Below the pieces are notes generated by a model that worked only from the letters and a program-made list of their open reading frames with translations, was not told the DNA's origin and searched no databases. A stretch of DNA of 64,000 bases from Methanospirillum hungatei JF-1 (GTDB lineage: Archaea > Halobacteriota > Methanomicrobia > Methanomicrobiales > Methanospirillaceae), in assembly GCF_000013445.1 (NCBI RefSeq), contig NC_007796.1, positions 3,074,936-3,138,935 on the forward strand. The letters are read 5' to 3'. Every line of letters starts with the position of its first letter. The first letter of the stretch is position 1. Positions 47,520-55,233 of the stretch are shown here, piece after piece. The position numbers were made by a program, and so were the translations under genes.

Positions 47520-47553
47520 TTCGAAAATGATTAAAATTTCTGAAATTTTCGAA
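47520..47553. promoter_or_regulatory. Inverted repeat, possible operator
   Basis: TTCGAAAAT (47520-47528) and its reverse complement ATTTTCGAA (47545-47553) are separated by 16 bases in the divergent gap between the winged-helix gene and the primase gene. This would suit a dimeric regulator controlling both directions. Confidence 0.5.
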
Positions 47554-47635
47554 TATATGCCTTAATTCACTCATTTATGACTAAATATGCTTGGGTTCAA
47601 TGTTTGTATGCCCATAGATAGGGCAGGAGAAATTA

Positions 47636-48232
47636 ATGACAAAGTTAGAATTCAACACGGAAAAAGAAGCCATCAGATCTACTGTTGTCGATGAAAAATT
47701 AAAAGAATGCCGGTTTATCCTCGTTGCGTCTGGATCAAAAAATCCTATAGAAAAGGAGTGGTCCAGTAAGAATAATTATTCCATTGATGACCCAGTACTC
47801 CAAAAACACATATCATCGGGGGGAAATTATGGTGTGATACCATCTAGCACAATTGCAGTTCTTGATGTTGATGAAAAAGACATTTTTGATCGTTTGGAAA
47901 TCCTTGATTATTTAAAGGAAACCTTTATTGTCAAGACAGGTTCTGATGATGGCTATCACATTTATCTTAAAATTAAGGACGAATGCCCTGCCAAAAAAAT
48001 TCCACTCTATGATCCCAAAGATAATAGCAAACACATCGGAGAGATTTTTTTTTCAGATTGTCCAGCCTTTGTAGTTGGACCCGGATGCACACATCCTTCT
48101 GGTAATAAGTATCTCATCACAAATGATGCCCCTATTATGGAAATAACCTATAATCAAATTCAGGAGATGATACTTTCAAAGGTTCATTACAAGACTTTGT
48201 TCAGGATGATTCTTCCAATCAAACCACAGTGA
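47636..48232 (+). CDS. PrimPol-like primase/polymerase domain protein
   Basis: A 198-residue protein matching the AEP-type bifunctional primase-polymerase domain found in plasmids and viruses. The first metal-binding motif is IAVLDVDEKD, the second is KTGSDDGYHIYL (the sGxHxYl pattern), and FVVGPGCTHPSGNKYLI is the typical third segment. A strong AGGAG precedes the ATG. It would synthesise primers or copy DNA of the element. It overlaps the helicase gene by four bases (GTGA). Related proteins are usually fused to their helicase in one chain, so this is a split, coupled version. Confidence 0.82.
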   Translation: MTKLEFNTEKEAIRSTVVDEKLKECRFILVASGSKNPIEKEWSSKNNYSIDDPVLQKHISSGGNYGVIPSSTIAVLDVDEKDIFDRLEILDYLKETFIVKTGSDDGYHIYLKIKDECPAKKIPLYDPKDNSKHIGEIFFSDCPAFVVGPGCTHPSGNKYLITNDAPIMEITYNQIQEMILSKVHYKTLFRMILPIKPQ

Positions 48233-50046
48233 TATTCCCGGATGCAAAGGTCACCAAGGAGGGTAAAACTCTATCAGATACCCTAAATCTTGAGGTAGTG
48301 AAGATTTTGCATCCAGATATGACTAGACCCCTCCATAAATTGGGAGATGAAATTTGTGGGACACATCCAATACATGGCAGTACTACAGGGAAAAATTACT
48401 GCATCAATACCAGCAAGAATCTTTGGTACTGTCATCGTTGTGGAAGTGGTGGGGGGCCATTAGAAGCTGTTGCAGTCAAGTACGGTCTAATTAATTGTGA
48501 GAAAGCTGGCAGAATCAAGATCAGGGGTGATTTATTTAAGGATGTAAAAAACGCTCTCATTGAACATGAGGGTTACAGAGATCAGATTAAAGAGCTGGAT
48601 GCAGATTGGAAAAAGCAGAATCGTTCTCGAAAAGGAGGGAATGAGGAGGAACAATTCTATGTTCTCACGTACTTTGAAAAAGGGGGAAACTTATACCTCA
48701 CGACTGTCAGTGATGATCAGGTCTACCAATTTGTACACTTAGATGAAAATAGGAATTACATTTTTGACAAATGTATCACCTCACCTTATGGGTACACGAT
48801 ATACCCGCGTGAATTGCCCATACATCAGGACAGTAGGATGGTAATTCCTATTGTAGGTATACCTAACGGTAATATTCTCGAAATGAATCCAGTATTGGAT
48901 GCGATTAGTCTCTTTAATCTAATAATGGGGCATATGTCCAAATATCTCGATTCTGCTAAGCATGATCTGGAAATGTTTGCATATTATGCAATGTTCACAT
49001 GGTTTTATGTGAAATGCGTAACAACCCCATATCTTCGGTTTTTAGGAGATACAGGAAAAGGAAAAAGTCGGTTCTTAAGAGTGGTGTCAGATCTTTGCTT
49101 TTATCCTCTCTCTGCTTCAGGAGCATCCAGTTTTGCAGGCCTCATGAGAACCCATGAGAAATGGAGAGGTACACTTCGAATCGATGAAGCTGATCTTCGT
49201 GGTGGGGCTGAAAACCCGATAATTAAATATCTAAACTTAGGTTTTGAAAAGGGGCAGCCGTATATCCTGTGTGACAAGAATGATCTCTCTCAAGGAGAAT
49301 ACTTCGATCCCTTCGGACCGAAAATCATCGCTATGAGACAACCATTCATCGATGTTGCTACTGAAGGCAGATGTATTTCTTATTCCCCTTATGAAACAGA
49401 GAGGAAGGACATTCCTTCAGAACTCTCTAGGGAGTATTTTGAACAGGTTGAGATTATCAGAGCCCATTTAGCAGCATTCACTTTACATCATTGGAATCAG
49501 GTGGATGGAGAAAAGATGATTGATCTATCCACTTTCAATGTTGAGCCACGATTGAAGCAGATGATTAGACCGCTCTCAATAATGCTCCAAGTCTTTCCGG
49601 ATGGGGAAAAGAGGATAACAGAGTATCTCATGAAGAGGCAAACCGAAGTAAAGAAGACTCGTTCTGAATCATGGGAAGGAGGTATCTTTAATTATGCTTT
49701 GTCTTTAGCGTTAGGGGATGAATTTGCAGAGAATGCACAATTTGCTGACTACTACGAGGATAACGAAATTTTGGTAGTAACTGCATCAATGATCTCGAAA
49801 CCATTTAACTCATCACCAAAAAGTATAACCCGTACTCTTCATTCTATTGGGTTTGAGATTGAAAGGGACCGGATTTACACGAAGTATGATACACTAAAAG
49901 GTAAGCAGGTCAGGAAGTTAGTGGTCCCCAATGAAGCAAAGTGGAGAGAAATTGTTCAACGGTACTATTTCGATGAGGGAGAACCACTTCCACCATCTTG
50001 TCCTAAAGTCCTCAGAGGAAAACGCTATGTGGAGTCTCCGGCTTAA
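48229..50046 (+). CDS. Zinc-finger and P-loop replication protein (helicase-like)
   Basis: A 605-residue protein starting with GTG inside the primase stop. The N-terminal part has a CHC2-like primase zinc finger: CGTHPIHGSTTGKNYCI, then LWYCHRCGSGGGPLEAVAVK. The middle has Walker A GDTGKGKS in LRFLGDTGKGKSRFLRVVSD and Walker B TLRIDEADLRGG, followed by KIIAMRQPF. The C-terminal part looks like a winged helix. It is likely the replicative helicase of the element, working with the PrimPol. The next open frame (50083) is in the same frame after a single TAA, so the protein may once have been longer. Confidence 0.82.
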   Translation: MIFPDAKVTKEGKTLSDTLNLEVVKILHPDMTRPLHKLGDEICGTHPIHGSTTGKNYCINTSKNLWYCHRCGSGGGPLEAVAVKYGLINCEKAGRIKIRGDLFKDVKNALIEHEGYRDQIKELDADWKKQNRSRKGGNEEEQFYVLTYFEKGGNLYLTTVSDDQVYQFVHLDENRNYIFDKCITSPYGYTIYPRELPIHQDSRMVIPIVGIPNGNILEMNPVLDAISLFNLIMGHMSKYLDSAKHDLEMFAYYAMFTWFYVKCVTTPYLRFLGDTGKGKSRFLRVVSDLCFYPLSASGASSFAGLMRTHEKWRGTLRIDEADLRGGAENPIIKYLNLGFEKGQPYILCDKNDLSQGEYFDPFGPKIIAMRQPFIDVATEGRCISYSPYETERKDIPSELSREYFEQVEIIRAHLAAFTLHHWNQVDGEKMIDLSTFNVEPRLKQMIRPLSIMLQVFPDGEKRITEYLMKRQTEVKKTRSESWEGGIFNYALSLALGDEFAENAQFADYYEDNEILVVTASMISKPFNSSPKSITRTLHSIGFEIERDRIYTKYDTLKGKQVRKLVVPNEAKWREIVQRYYFDEGEPLPPSCPKVLRGKRYVESPA

Positions 50047-50082
50047 AGGACACTCTCTGTAGATATCAATGATGAGACTGGA

Positions 50083-50529
50083 TTGAAGAGATGGGATTCA
50101 ACACCCTCTCCAAAATTTGAAGATTCAAATCTGTCCCTTCCTACCAGTGTCGTTATTACATCTGGAACATTGAGCACAAATAGCACGGAGAACTTTGAAA
50201 GTGAACCACTAGAGTATGTAGGACAAACCGGGAAAAATTCTCTAATTCCTTATGAACAATGTACCTCAATTGTGCCATATAAGACAGTTGTTCCGGATCA
50301 TAACGAGATCAGGACTTTTCAATCAAGCTATGATTGGAAGGAATTTTACGCGGTTCCGATTCTTGTAAGTGCTCATTCATACACGCGGTTAGTTAAATCT
50401 GATGGAAAATGGTGCATGGTAAAGGGGTGTACGAAGACACCAGAATATGGAAACCAGCATGGCATGTATCCTCTGTGTTCTGAACATTATAGAGAATTAA
50501 AAAACCTTGAGATGGGGGAATTACTATGA
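50083..50529 (+). CDS. Hypothetical protein with C-terminal zinc-binding motif
   Basis: A 148-residue frame with the only available start a TTG at 50083. The first 100 residues are Ser/Thr-rich and appear disordered. The C-terminal part has a likely zinc site: WCMVKGCTKTPEYGNQHGMY followed by PLCSEHY, giving four Cys/His ligands in the order CxxxxC...CxxH. The frame is continuous with the helicase across one TAA codon and 12 codons. Its stop overlaps the next gene's start by four bases, so it is translated. Function is unknown; it may be a separate DNA-binding protein or the former tail of the helicase. Confidence 0.6.
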   Translation: MKRWDSTPSPKFEDSNLSLPTSVVITSGTLSTNSTENFESEPLEYVGQTGKNSLIPYEQCTSIVPYKTVVPDHNEIRTFQSSYDWKEFYAVPILVSAHSYTRLVKSDGKWCMVKGCTKTPEYGNQHGMYPLCSEHYRELKNLEMGELL

Positions 50530-51224
50530 GGGAGATTATCAAGAAGGTATGTTTAGGGGCGGTAGCGTTATTCTGTGCGATTGTTGCAGGGTGTGCATTC
50601 CTTCTCTCATATACAAATTTGCGGGAGCTAGCAGAAAAAGCAGGCATTTCTTCTTCTCTCTCCCCCTTATGGCCAATATGCTTGGATTCATTATTAGTAG
50701 TATCAAGTATTGCCATACTCTACAATAATCTTTCGAGAAAGGGTTCTCTTCGGCTTTGGGCGATTTTTATTGCCTTTTCATTGGGAAGTTTATGGTTTAA
50801 CGTTTCAAATAGTCCTGATAATCTTCAGGTTCAGTTGGTACATGCCTTGCCGCCGTGTGCCTTATGTGTTGCTATTGAAATCTTGACCTATATGTTGCGA
50901 TCAAAGTTAGATGAGGGGGACAGTCTCTCTCAAAATATTAATGATGGTTTATTTATTTCAGAATCTGTGTGTATTGATAAGAATTCGAAAGCGTTACCTC
51001 ATTCAACACAATTGATAGGGGAAAAAGAAAAGGTACTTGAATATTTCATTCAGAATCCGCGTGTAACCTATAGACAAGCGGGTGAAGACCTAAATCTTAG
51101 CCCATCAATCGTCTCTATGAGGGCGAAACAACTTGTAGAGGAAGGTTTTCTGGCAAAAGAAGTCGTTTTCACTAAAAGGGGAAGAAAACCTAATAATTAT
51201 CAAGTAGAAGAATTTTTCACATGA
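50526..51224 (+). CDS. DUF2637-like membrane protein fused to a winged helix
   Basis: A 232-residue protein. The N-terminal 125 residues have four hydrophobic helices with the DUF2637 pattern: LSYTNLRELAEKAGISSSLS, PLWPICLDSLLVVSSIAIL and ALPPCALCVAIEIL. The C-terminal 70 residues are a winged helix (NPRVTYRQAGEDLNLSPSIV, MRAKQLVEEGFLAKEVVF). DUF2637 proteins are best known from actinobacterial plasmids and integrative elements, where they are linked to transfer. In the archaeal version the membrane part may anchor a DNA-binding domain. The function is not established. It overlaps the preceding gene by four bases. Confidence 0.68.
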   Translation: MREIIKKVCLGAVALFCAIVAGCAFLLSYTNLRELAEKAGISSSLSPLWPICLDSLLVVSSIAILYNNLSRKGSLRLWAIFIAFSLGSLWFNVSNSPDNLQVQLVHALPPCALCVAIEILTYMLRSKLDEGDSLSQNINDGLFISESVCIDKNSKALPHSTQLIGEKEKVLEYFIQNPRVTYRQAGEDLNLSPSIVSMRAKQLVEEGFLAKEVVFTKRGRKPNNYQVEEFFT

Positions 51225-51268
51225 GAAGTAGGTCCAATTTCTGGGCCTTCTCGGATAATGGATACTAA

Positions 51269-51288
51269 AAAATGGTATTAACCATTTT
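51269..51288. promoter_or_regulatory. Perfect inverted repeat, operator or terminator
   Basis: AAAATGGT and ACCATTTT flank the spacer ATTA. The 20-bp structure lies 45 bases after the DUF2637-like gene and about 55 bases before the next small gene. The lack of a T-run after it favours an operator over a terminator. Confidence 0.45.
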
Positions 51289-51342
51289 AATATTGAAATC
51301 CCGACCCACCTTTTTATCTCAATAAGTGGACGTTAATGGCAT

Positions 51343-51603
51343 ATGATATTTAAAAGAGATGTATTAGTGGACTCACCGCTCACCTATGATCAAGCTCATA
51401 CGGTTTTATCAGAAGCGATATTTGACCTGAAGAATTTGATCAAATCAGGAAGGATTCGTGATCCAGAAAGGGATAGAGTAAGAGTAGAGAGTTATCGAAC
51501 CTTGATTGATCTTTGTATGGATTACTGTTACATGCAAATATATAGTGAAATATTAGAACTAAGAACCGAATTAAATGAAATCGTGAGAAAGGAGGCAGCA
51601 TGA
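51343..51603 (+). CDS. Small hypothetical protein
   Basis: An 86-residue acidic helical protein (MIFKRDVLVDSPLTYDQAHT...) with a likely coiled-coil C-terminus (YMQIYSEILELRTELNEIV). No family is recognised. The stop overlaps the start of the next small gene in ATGA, so it is part of a translated chain of three small genes in the element. Confidence 0.55.
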   Translation: MIFKRDVLVDSPLTYDQAHTVLSEAIFDLKNLIKSGRIRDPERDRVRVESYRTLIDLCMDYCYMQIYSEILELRTELNEIVRKEAA

Positions 51604-51722
51604 AAGCCCTTGCACCCTTGGTTAAGCCTCTCAAGCAGGTCCCTTTTATGAATATTAAACCCCAAGAAATGGGAAAGAAAAAAAGAAAATCACTGAAGGA
51701 GATAGAAGGTGTCCGATCATGA
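51600..51722 (+). CDS. Very small basic protein (40 residues)
   Basis: A 40-residue peptide (MKALAPLVKPLKQVPFMNIK...) that is strongly basic (GKKKRKSLKEIEG). Three observations support it: an AAAGGAGG Shine-Dalgarno five bases before the ATG, a four-base ATGA overlap with the preceding gene, and another ATGA overlap with the following gene. It could bind nucleic acid. No family is recognised. Confidence 0.6.
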   Translation: MKALAPLVKPLKQVPFMNIKPQEMGKKKRKSLKEIEGVRS

Positions 51723-52081
51723 ATGTCAAATTAGAGGGGAACTTAAATAAGTCCTATAATGGAAATATCTGCGGTAACTATCAGTTTACTGATGAACAGG
51801 AATTAAAGATTGAAATAACGCCATATCTAATAAATGTAACCTTCCCTGAAGGATTAGCTTTCAAGAATTTTGTTGATTATCAAAAAGAATTATATTATTG
51901 GGTTGGACTCAAACCCACCCAATATCGTTTGAAGACCGAGGAAAATACTACCATTATTGAGATAGACTTACCTCCTCCAGATTGTAAATTCCGGTTGGAA
52001 ATGGGAAAAGAAAACCTTTGTTGGGCTGGTTTTGAAACAAGAACCACAAGATACCTTAAAAGATATTCACTCATCCAATAA
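51719..52081 (+). CDS. Small hypothetical protein
   Basis: A 120-residue soluble protein (MNVKLEGNLNKSYNGNICGN...) with beta-strand character. It is preceded by GAAGGTG about eight bases before the ATG and overlaps the 40-residue gene by four bases. It is the last gene of the rightward run that begins with the primase. No domain is recognised. Confidence 0.55.
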   Translation: MNVKLEGNLNKSYNGNICGNYQFTDEQELKIEITPYLINVTFPEGLAFKNFVDYQKELYYWVGLKPTQYRLKTEENTTIIEIDLPPPDCKFRLEMGKENLCWAGFETRTTRYLKRYSLIQ

Positions 52082-52346
52082 CGTTAGTTTTTGCTGTTGT
52101 GGTATCATTACCTCATTAATAATTTTAATATTTTTCCAACCAATCAAGTTAAAAGAATCACAAAAATATTGGCAAATAGAACCCTTTTCGACATAGGTAT
52201 AAATAAAACCTAAAAACGAAGATATTCACACGATTTGAGGTTTATCATTCATTTTTAGTATATATTTACTAGCGTCGACAAAAATTTTACCGACAGATTT
52301 TTGGCGAACTGGAAAAGCAGAATAATTTATAACACTTTGTATATAA
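52082..52346. other. Short gap before the first repeat copy
   Basis: This 265-bp AT-rich stretch lies between the end of the small-gene run and the first 1592-bp repeat. No gene or clear structure was found. Confidence 0.4.
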
Positions 52347-52350
52347 TCCC

Positions 52351-52659
52351 ATGAAAATTATCACAAACAATTCCTTTTTGAAAAGAGATAACGGGATTAA
52401 ATTCTTTATGATCTTTGAATTAAAATATGCAAGAACATAATAAATGAAATAGAACAAATACGATTTTTGGACAATCCAAGATCGGGATAAAGTTCATTTT
52501 CACTTCAAGAAATGAAAAATTAGTGATACCATGCAAGGCTTTACCTATGATCTCTCTGGGAAAAATCGAAACAAATGGGACGATATGTTGAATTGTTATG
52601 AAGGTAGGTATATTAATACAATGAGAGAAGAACAAACTTCAAGATATTTTGATATTTAG
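52351..52659 (+). pseudogene. Multi-frameshift gene remnant, copy 1
   Basis: Protein-like segments follow one another in shifting frames: NGIKFFMIFELKYAR, then NIINEIEQIRFLDNPRSG, then IKFIFTSRNEKLVIPCKALP and MISLGKIETNGTIC, then NCYEGRYINTMREEQTSRYF and DI before a stop. Joined, they would make about 100 residues. No single frame carries them, so the gene appears broken by about three indels. No family is recognised. The same lesions are in copy 2. Confidence 0.45.
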
Positions 52660-52862
52660 GTAATTATCAAAATTTTACCAATTTTTAAGAATATTCAAGA
52701 TTTTTTGCCCAATTCTCTAAATCTATTTATTCAATAATAGTTGGAATTAAGAAATTAGACATAATTAACAAATTTTCTATTGATTGTTAAAAAAATTCTG
52801 AATCCTAGAATTTTTTCTCTGCGAGTATATTAGTTGGGATAGAAAATGATGAAGTAAAAAAA

Positions 52863-53120
52863 TTAGAATGGAATAAACGGAGGTTCATCACCTTCATTAA
52901 TTATTTGGGCTGTCTTATAAGCATCATATGCACACAAAAGAATCCAAATTGGATATAAAAGAATCCCAATTAATAGGAAAATTAAAATAAATAAAATTAC
53001 CGTTAACACAATGCATAAAAATCCTTTCCCAACTTGACCATTATAAATTTGTCCTAAACCCGGAATAAACAAACTTAAAATTCCTGCTACTATGGGGCTT
53101 TTTTCTTCCATGTTACTCAC
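52863..53120 (-). CDS. TM2-domain-like small membrane protein, copy 1
   Basis: An 85-residue protein. After MSNMEEKSP comes the TM2-type segment IVAGILSLFIPGLGQIYNGQ and VGKGF, a long hydrophobic region (two helices), and a short charged tail with YDAYKTAQIINEGDE. TM2 proteins have two helices joined by a short loop and unknown roles. It is divergent from the coiled-coil gene across a 145-bp gap and identical to the copy at 54831-55088. Confidence 0.75.
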   Translation of the reverse strand: MSNMEEKSPIVAGILSLFIPGLGQIYNGQVGKGFLCIVLTVILFILIFLLIGILLYPIWILLCAYDAYKTAQIINEGDEPPFIPF

Positions 53121-53265
53121 ATAAAATCCTAATAGTCATTCAAGTATCCACATAATAGATATATTATAGATACAAATAATTGGTACGACAATAAACAATT
53201 TATAGTCATCGCTTTATGATTCGATTATAAGGATTTGACTAAATTTAATTATTTGAGGTATCAAA

Positions 53266-53784
53266 ATGGGGTTTTTAGATAATATTGGTAAAGAGTTAGA
53301 CAAAGCTTTAGGTCAAACTAATACATCAAATGGAAACATTTCTTTGGTAAATAAAACTCTGAAAATACAAAAAGAATTTGATGAAACCGAACATTACTTG
53401 AATCAATTAAATGCTCGTTATACCGATGGAGAAATTGAACAAGAAACATACGAATCATTAAAAGATGATTATGAAAAAAAACGGTTGTATTTACTTGATC
53501 AAGTACGCAAGTATAAAGAAGAGTTTGAGAAATTACATTTTGAATCCGAATCGATAGTAAAACGGGTTGGATTTGAAAAAAGTGAAATATCCAGAAATAT
53601 TGTCAAATTATCTGATGATTTTGCAAAATCTATAATTTCTGAAAAAGAATTTAAAAATTCTAAACAAGAATTGGAGAATAAATCGAAAAAATTAGATCAA
53701 AATTTACTAAAATCAAAAAAGACATTGACAGAATTAGAAAAAGTAAAACCAATATTTAATGCATTATCCAATCCTGAAGAATAA
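53266..53784 (+). CDS. SHOCT-like coiled-coil protein, copy 1
   Basis: A 172-residue, highly charged, mostly helical protein (MGFLDNIGKELDKALGQ...). Two segments resemble SHOCT motifs: LNARYTDGEIEQETYESLKD (about residue 46) and SIISEKEFKNSKQELENK (about 125), linked by long coiled coils. A GAGGT Shine-Dalgarno lies seven bases before the ATG. It pairs with the divergent TM2-type gene; SHOCT and small membrane domains often occur together, so the two may form one membrane-linked assembly. Function is unknown. Confidence 0.65.
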   Translation: MGFLDNIGKELDKALGQTNTSNGNISLVNKTLKIQKEFDETEHYLNQLNARYTDGEIEQETYESLKDDYEKKRLYLLDQVRKYKEEFEKLHFESESIVKRVGFEKSEISRNIVKLSDDFAKSIISEKEFKNSKQELENKSKKLDQNLLKSKKTLTELEKVKPIFNALSNPEE

Positions 53785-53806
53785 ACTCTTTATTTTTTTC
53801 TATTTA

Positions 53807-53937
53807 GAGGCAGTTGCATAATAAAATTGCGGTTTGCTCAAGAACACAATTCCCACTCGATTGAAAGCACGATTCTTGAGAAGTATTTTTGATTTTTACC
53901 TCAACGTATTCGTGGTATGGAATTATGCAACAGCCTC
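53807..53937. mobile_element. 131-bp MITE-like element, copy 1
   Basis: The ends are near-perfect 16-bp inverted repeats: GAGGCAGTTGCATAAT on the left and, read inward from the right, GAGGCTGTTGCATAAT (15 of 16). There is no coding sequence. An inner inverted repeat CTCAAGAA...TTCTTGAG suggests a hairpin. The ends resemble those of DDE insertion sequences, so this may be a non-autonomous derivative. Its right end coincides with the right end of the duplicated unit. Confidence 0.7.
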
Positions 53938-54128
53938 ATAATCACCATGATAAATATCTGGTTTTTTTGTATACTTTATTGATACCACTGAACTCATAAT
54001 ATCATCGACTCCTAAATTTCATATGCGTTATTTTGTTATCGGTGGAGCTTTAATATCTACAAAAAGGAGATAATCTCTTTTTTTTTACATATTAGACTAT
54101 TAATTGCAAGATAATAGTTCAATATTAA

Positions 54129-54290
54129 ATGGCTATCAAAAAGTATGAGATTTCTGGATATAATTATATAGAGAAATCTGTCAAGAAAGGAGCTAATTCA
54201 GGACGTATTTATGTGCCGACAAAGTGGATTGGCAAAAAAACCGCTGTAATATTACTCGAGCCAGAAAATATTTCTATTGATAGCGAATAA
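54129..54290 (+). CDS. DUF2080-like transposon-associated protein, orphan
   Basis: A 53-residue protein (MAIKKYEISGYNYIEKSVKK...) with GANSGRIYVPTKWIGKKTAV followed by ILLEPENI. This closely fits the DUF2080 pattern of small transposon-encoded proteins in methanogens, and is related to the one in the IS66 element at 19862-20026. It lies in the 376-bp spacer between the two repeat copies with no transposase beside it, so it is probably the relic of another insertion sequence. Confidence 0.72.
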   Translation: MAIKKYEISGYNYIEKSVKKGANSGRIYVPTKWIGKKTAVILLEPENISIDSE

Positions 54291-54318
54291 ATTGATTTTC
54301 GTTGAATTTTATTTTCCC

Positions 54319-54627
54319 ATGAAAATTATCACAAACAATTCCTTTTTGAAAAGAGATAACGGGATTAAATTCTTTATGATCTTTGAATTAAAATATGCAA
54401 GAACATAATAAATGAAATAGAACAAATACGATTTTTGGACAATCCAAGATCGGGATAAAGTTCATTTTCACTTCAAGAAATGAAAAATTAGTGATACCAT
54501 GCAAGGCTTTACCTATGATCTCTCTGGGAAAAATCGAAACAAATGGGACGATATGTTGAATTGTTATGAAGGTAGGTATATTAATACAATGAGAGAAGAA
54601 CAAACTTCAAGATATTTTGATATTTAG
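54319..54627 (+). pseudogene. Multi-frameshift gene remnant, copy 2
   Basis: Identical to the remnant at 52351-52659, including its frameshifts. Because both copies share the lesions, decay happened before the duplication. Confidence 0.45.
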
Positions 54628-54830
54628 GTAATTATCAAAATTTTACCAATTTTTAAGAATATTCAAGATTTTTTGCCCAATTCTCTAAATCTATTTATTC
54701 AATAATAGTTGGAATTAAGAAATTAGACATAATTAACAAATTTTCTATTGATTGTTAAAAAAATTCTGAATCCTAGAATTTTTTCTCTGCGAGTATATTA
54801 GTTGGGATAGAAAATGATGAAGTAAAAAAA

Positions 54831-55088
54831 TTAGAATGGAATAAACGGAGGTTCATCACCTTCATTAATTATTTGGGCTGTCTTATAAGCATCATATGCA
54901 CACAAAAGAATCCAAATTGGATATAAAAGAATCCCAATTAATAGGAAAATTAAAATAAATAAAATTACCGTTAACACAATGCATAAAAATCCTTTCCCAA
55001 CTTGACCATTATAAATTTGTCCTAAACCCGGAATAAACAAACTTAAAATTCCTGCTACTATGGGGCTTTTTTCTTCCATGTTACTCAC
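54831..55088 (-). CDS. TM2-domain-like small membrane protein, copy 2
   Basis: The encoded 85 residues are identical to copy 1 at 52863-53120, with the same divergent partner and promoter gap. Confidence 0.75.
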   Translation of the reverse strand: MSNMEEKSPIVAGILSLFIPGLGQIYNGQVGKGFLCIVLTVILFILIFLLIGILLYPIWILLCAYDAYKTAQIINEGDEPPFIPF

Positions 55089-55233
55089 ATAAAATCCTAA
55101 TAGTCATTCAAGTATCCACATAATAGATATATTATAGATACAAATAATTGGTACGACAATAAACAATTTATAGTCATCGCTTTATGATTCGATTATAAGG
55201 ATTTGACTAAATTTAATTATTTGAGGTATCAAA

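Larger units (their letters stand above)
52347..53938 (+). repeat. 1592-bp direct duplication, copy 1
   Basis: The segment from TCCCATGAAAATTATC to GCAACAGCCTCA appears again at 54315-55906, offset by 1968 bases, in the same orientation. Over the parts compared base by base and in all encoded proteins the copies are identical. Each copy contains a multi-frameshift pseudogene, a TM2-type protein gene, a SHOCT-like coiled-coil gene and, at its right end, a 131-bp inverted-repeat element. Confidence 0.92.

Noticed and set aside
52420-52635. 71-codon minus-strand frame, also present in the second repeat copy
   Set aside because: It is antisense to a better protein-like (though frameshifted) plus-strand sequence and has no start signal; presence in both copies follows from the duplication alone.
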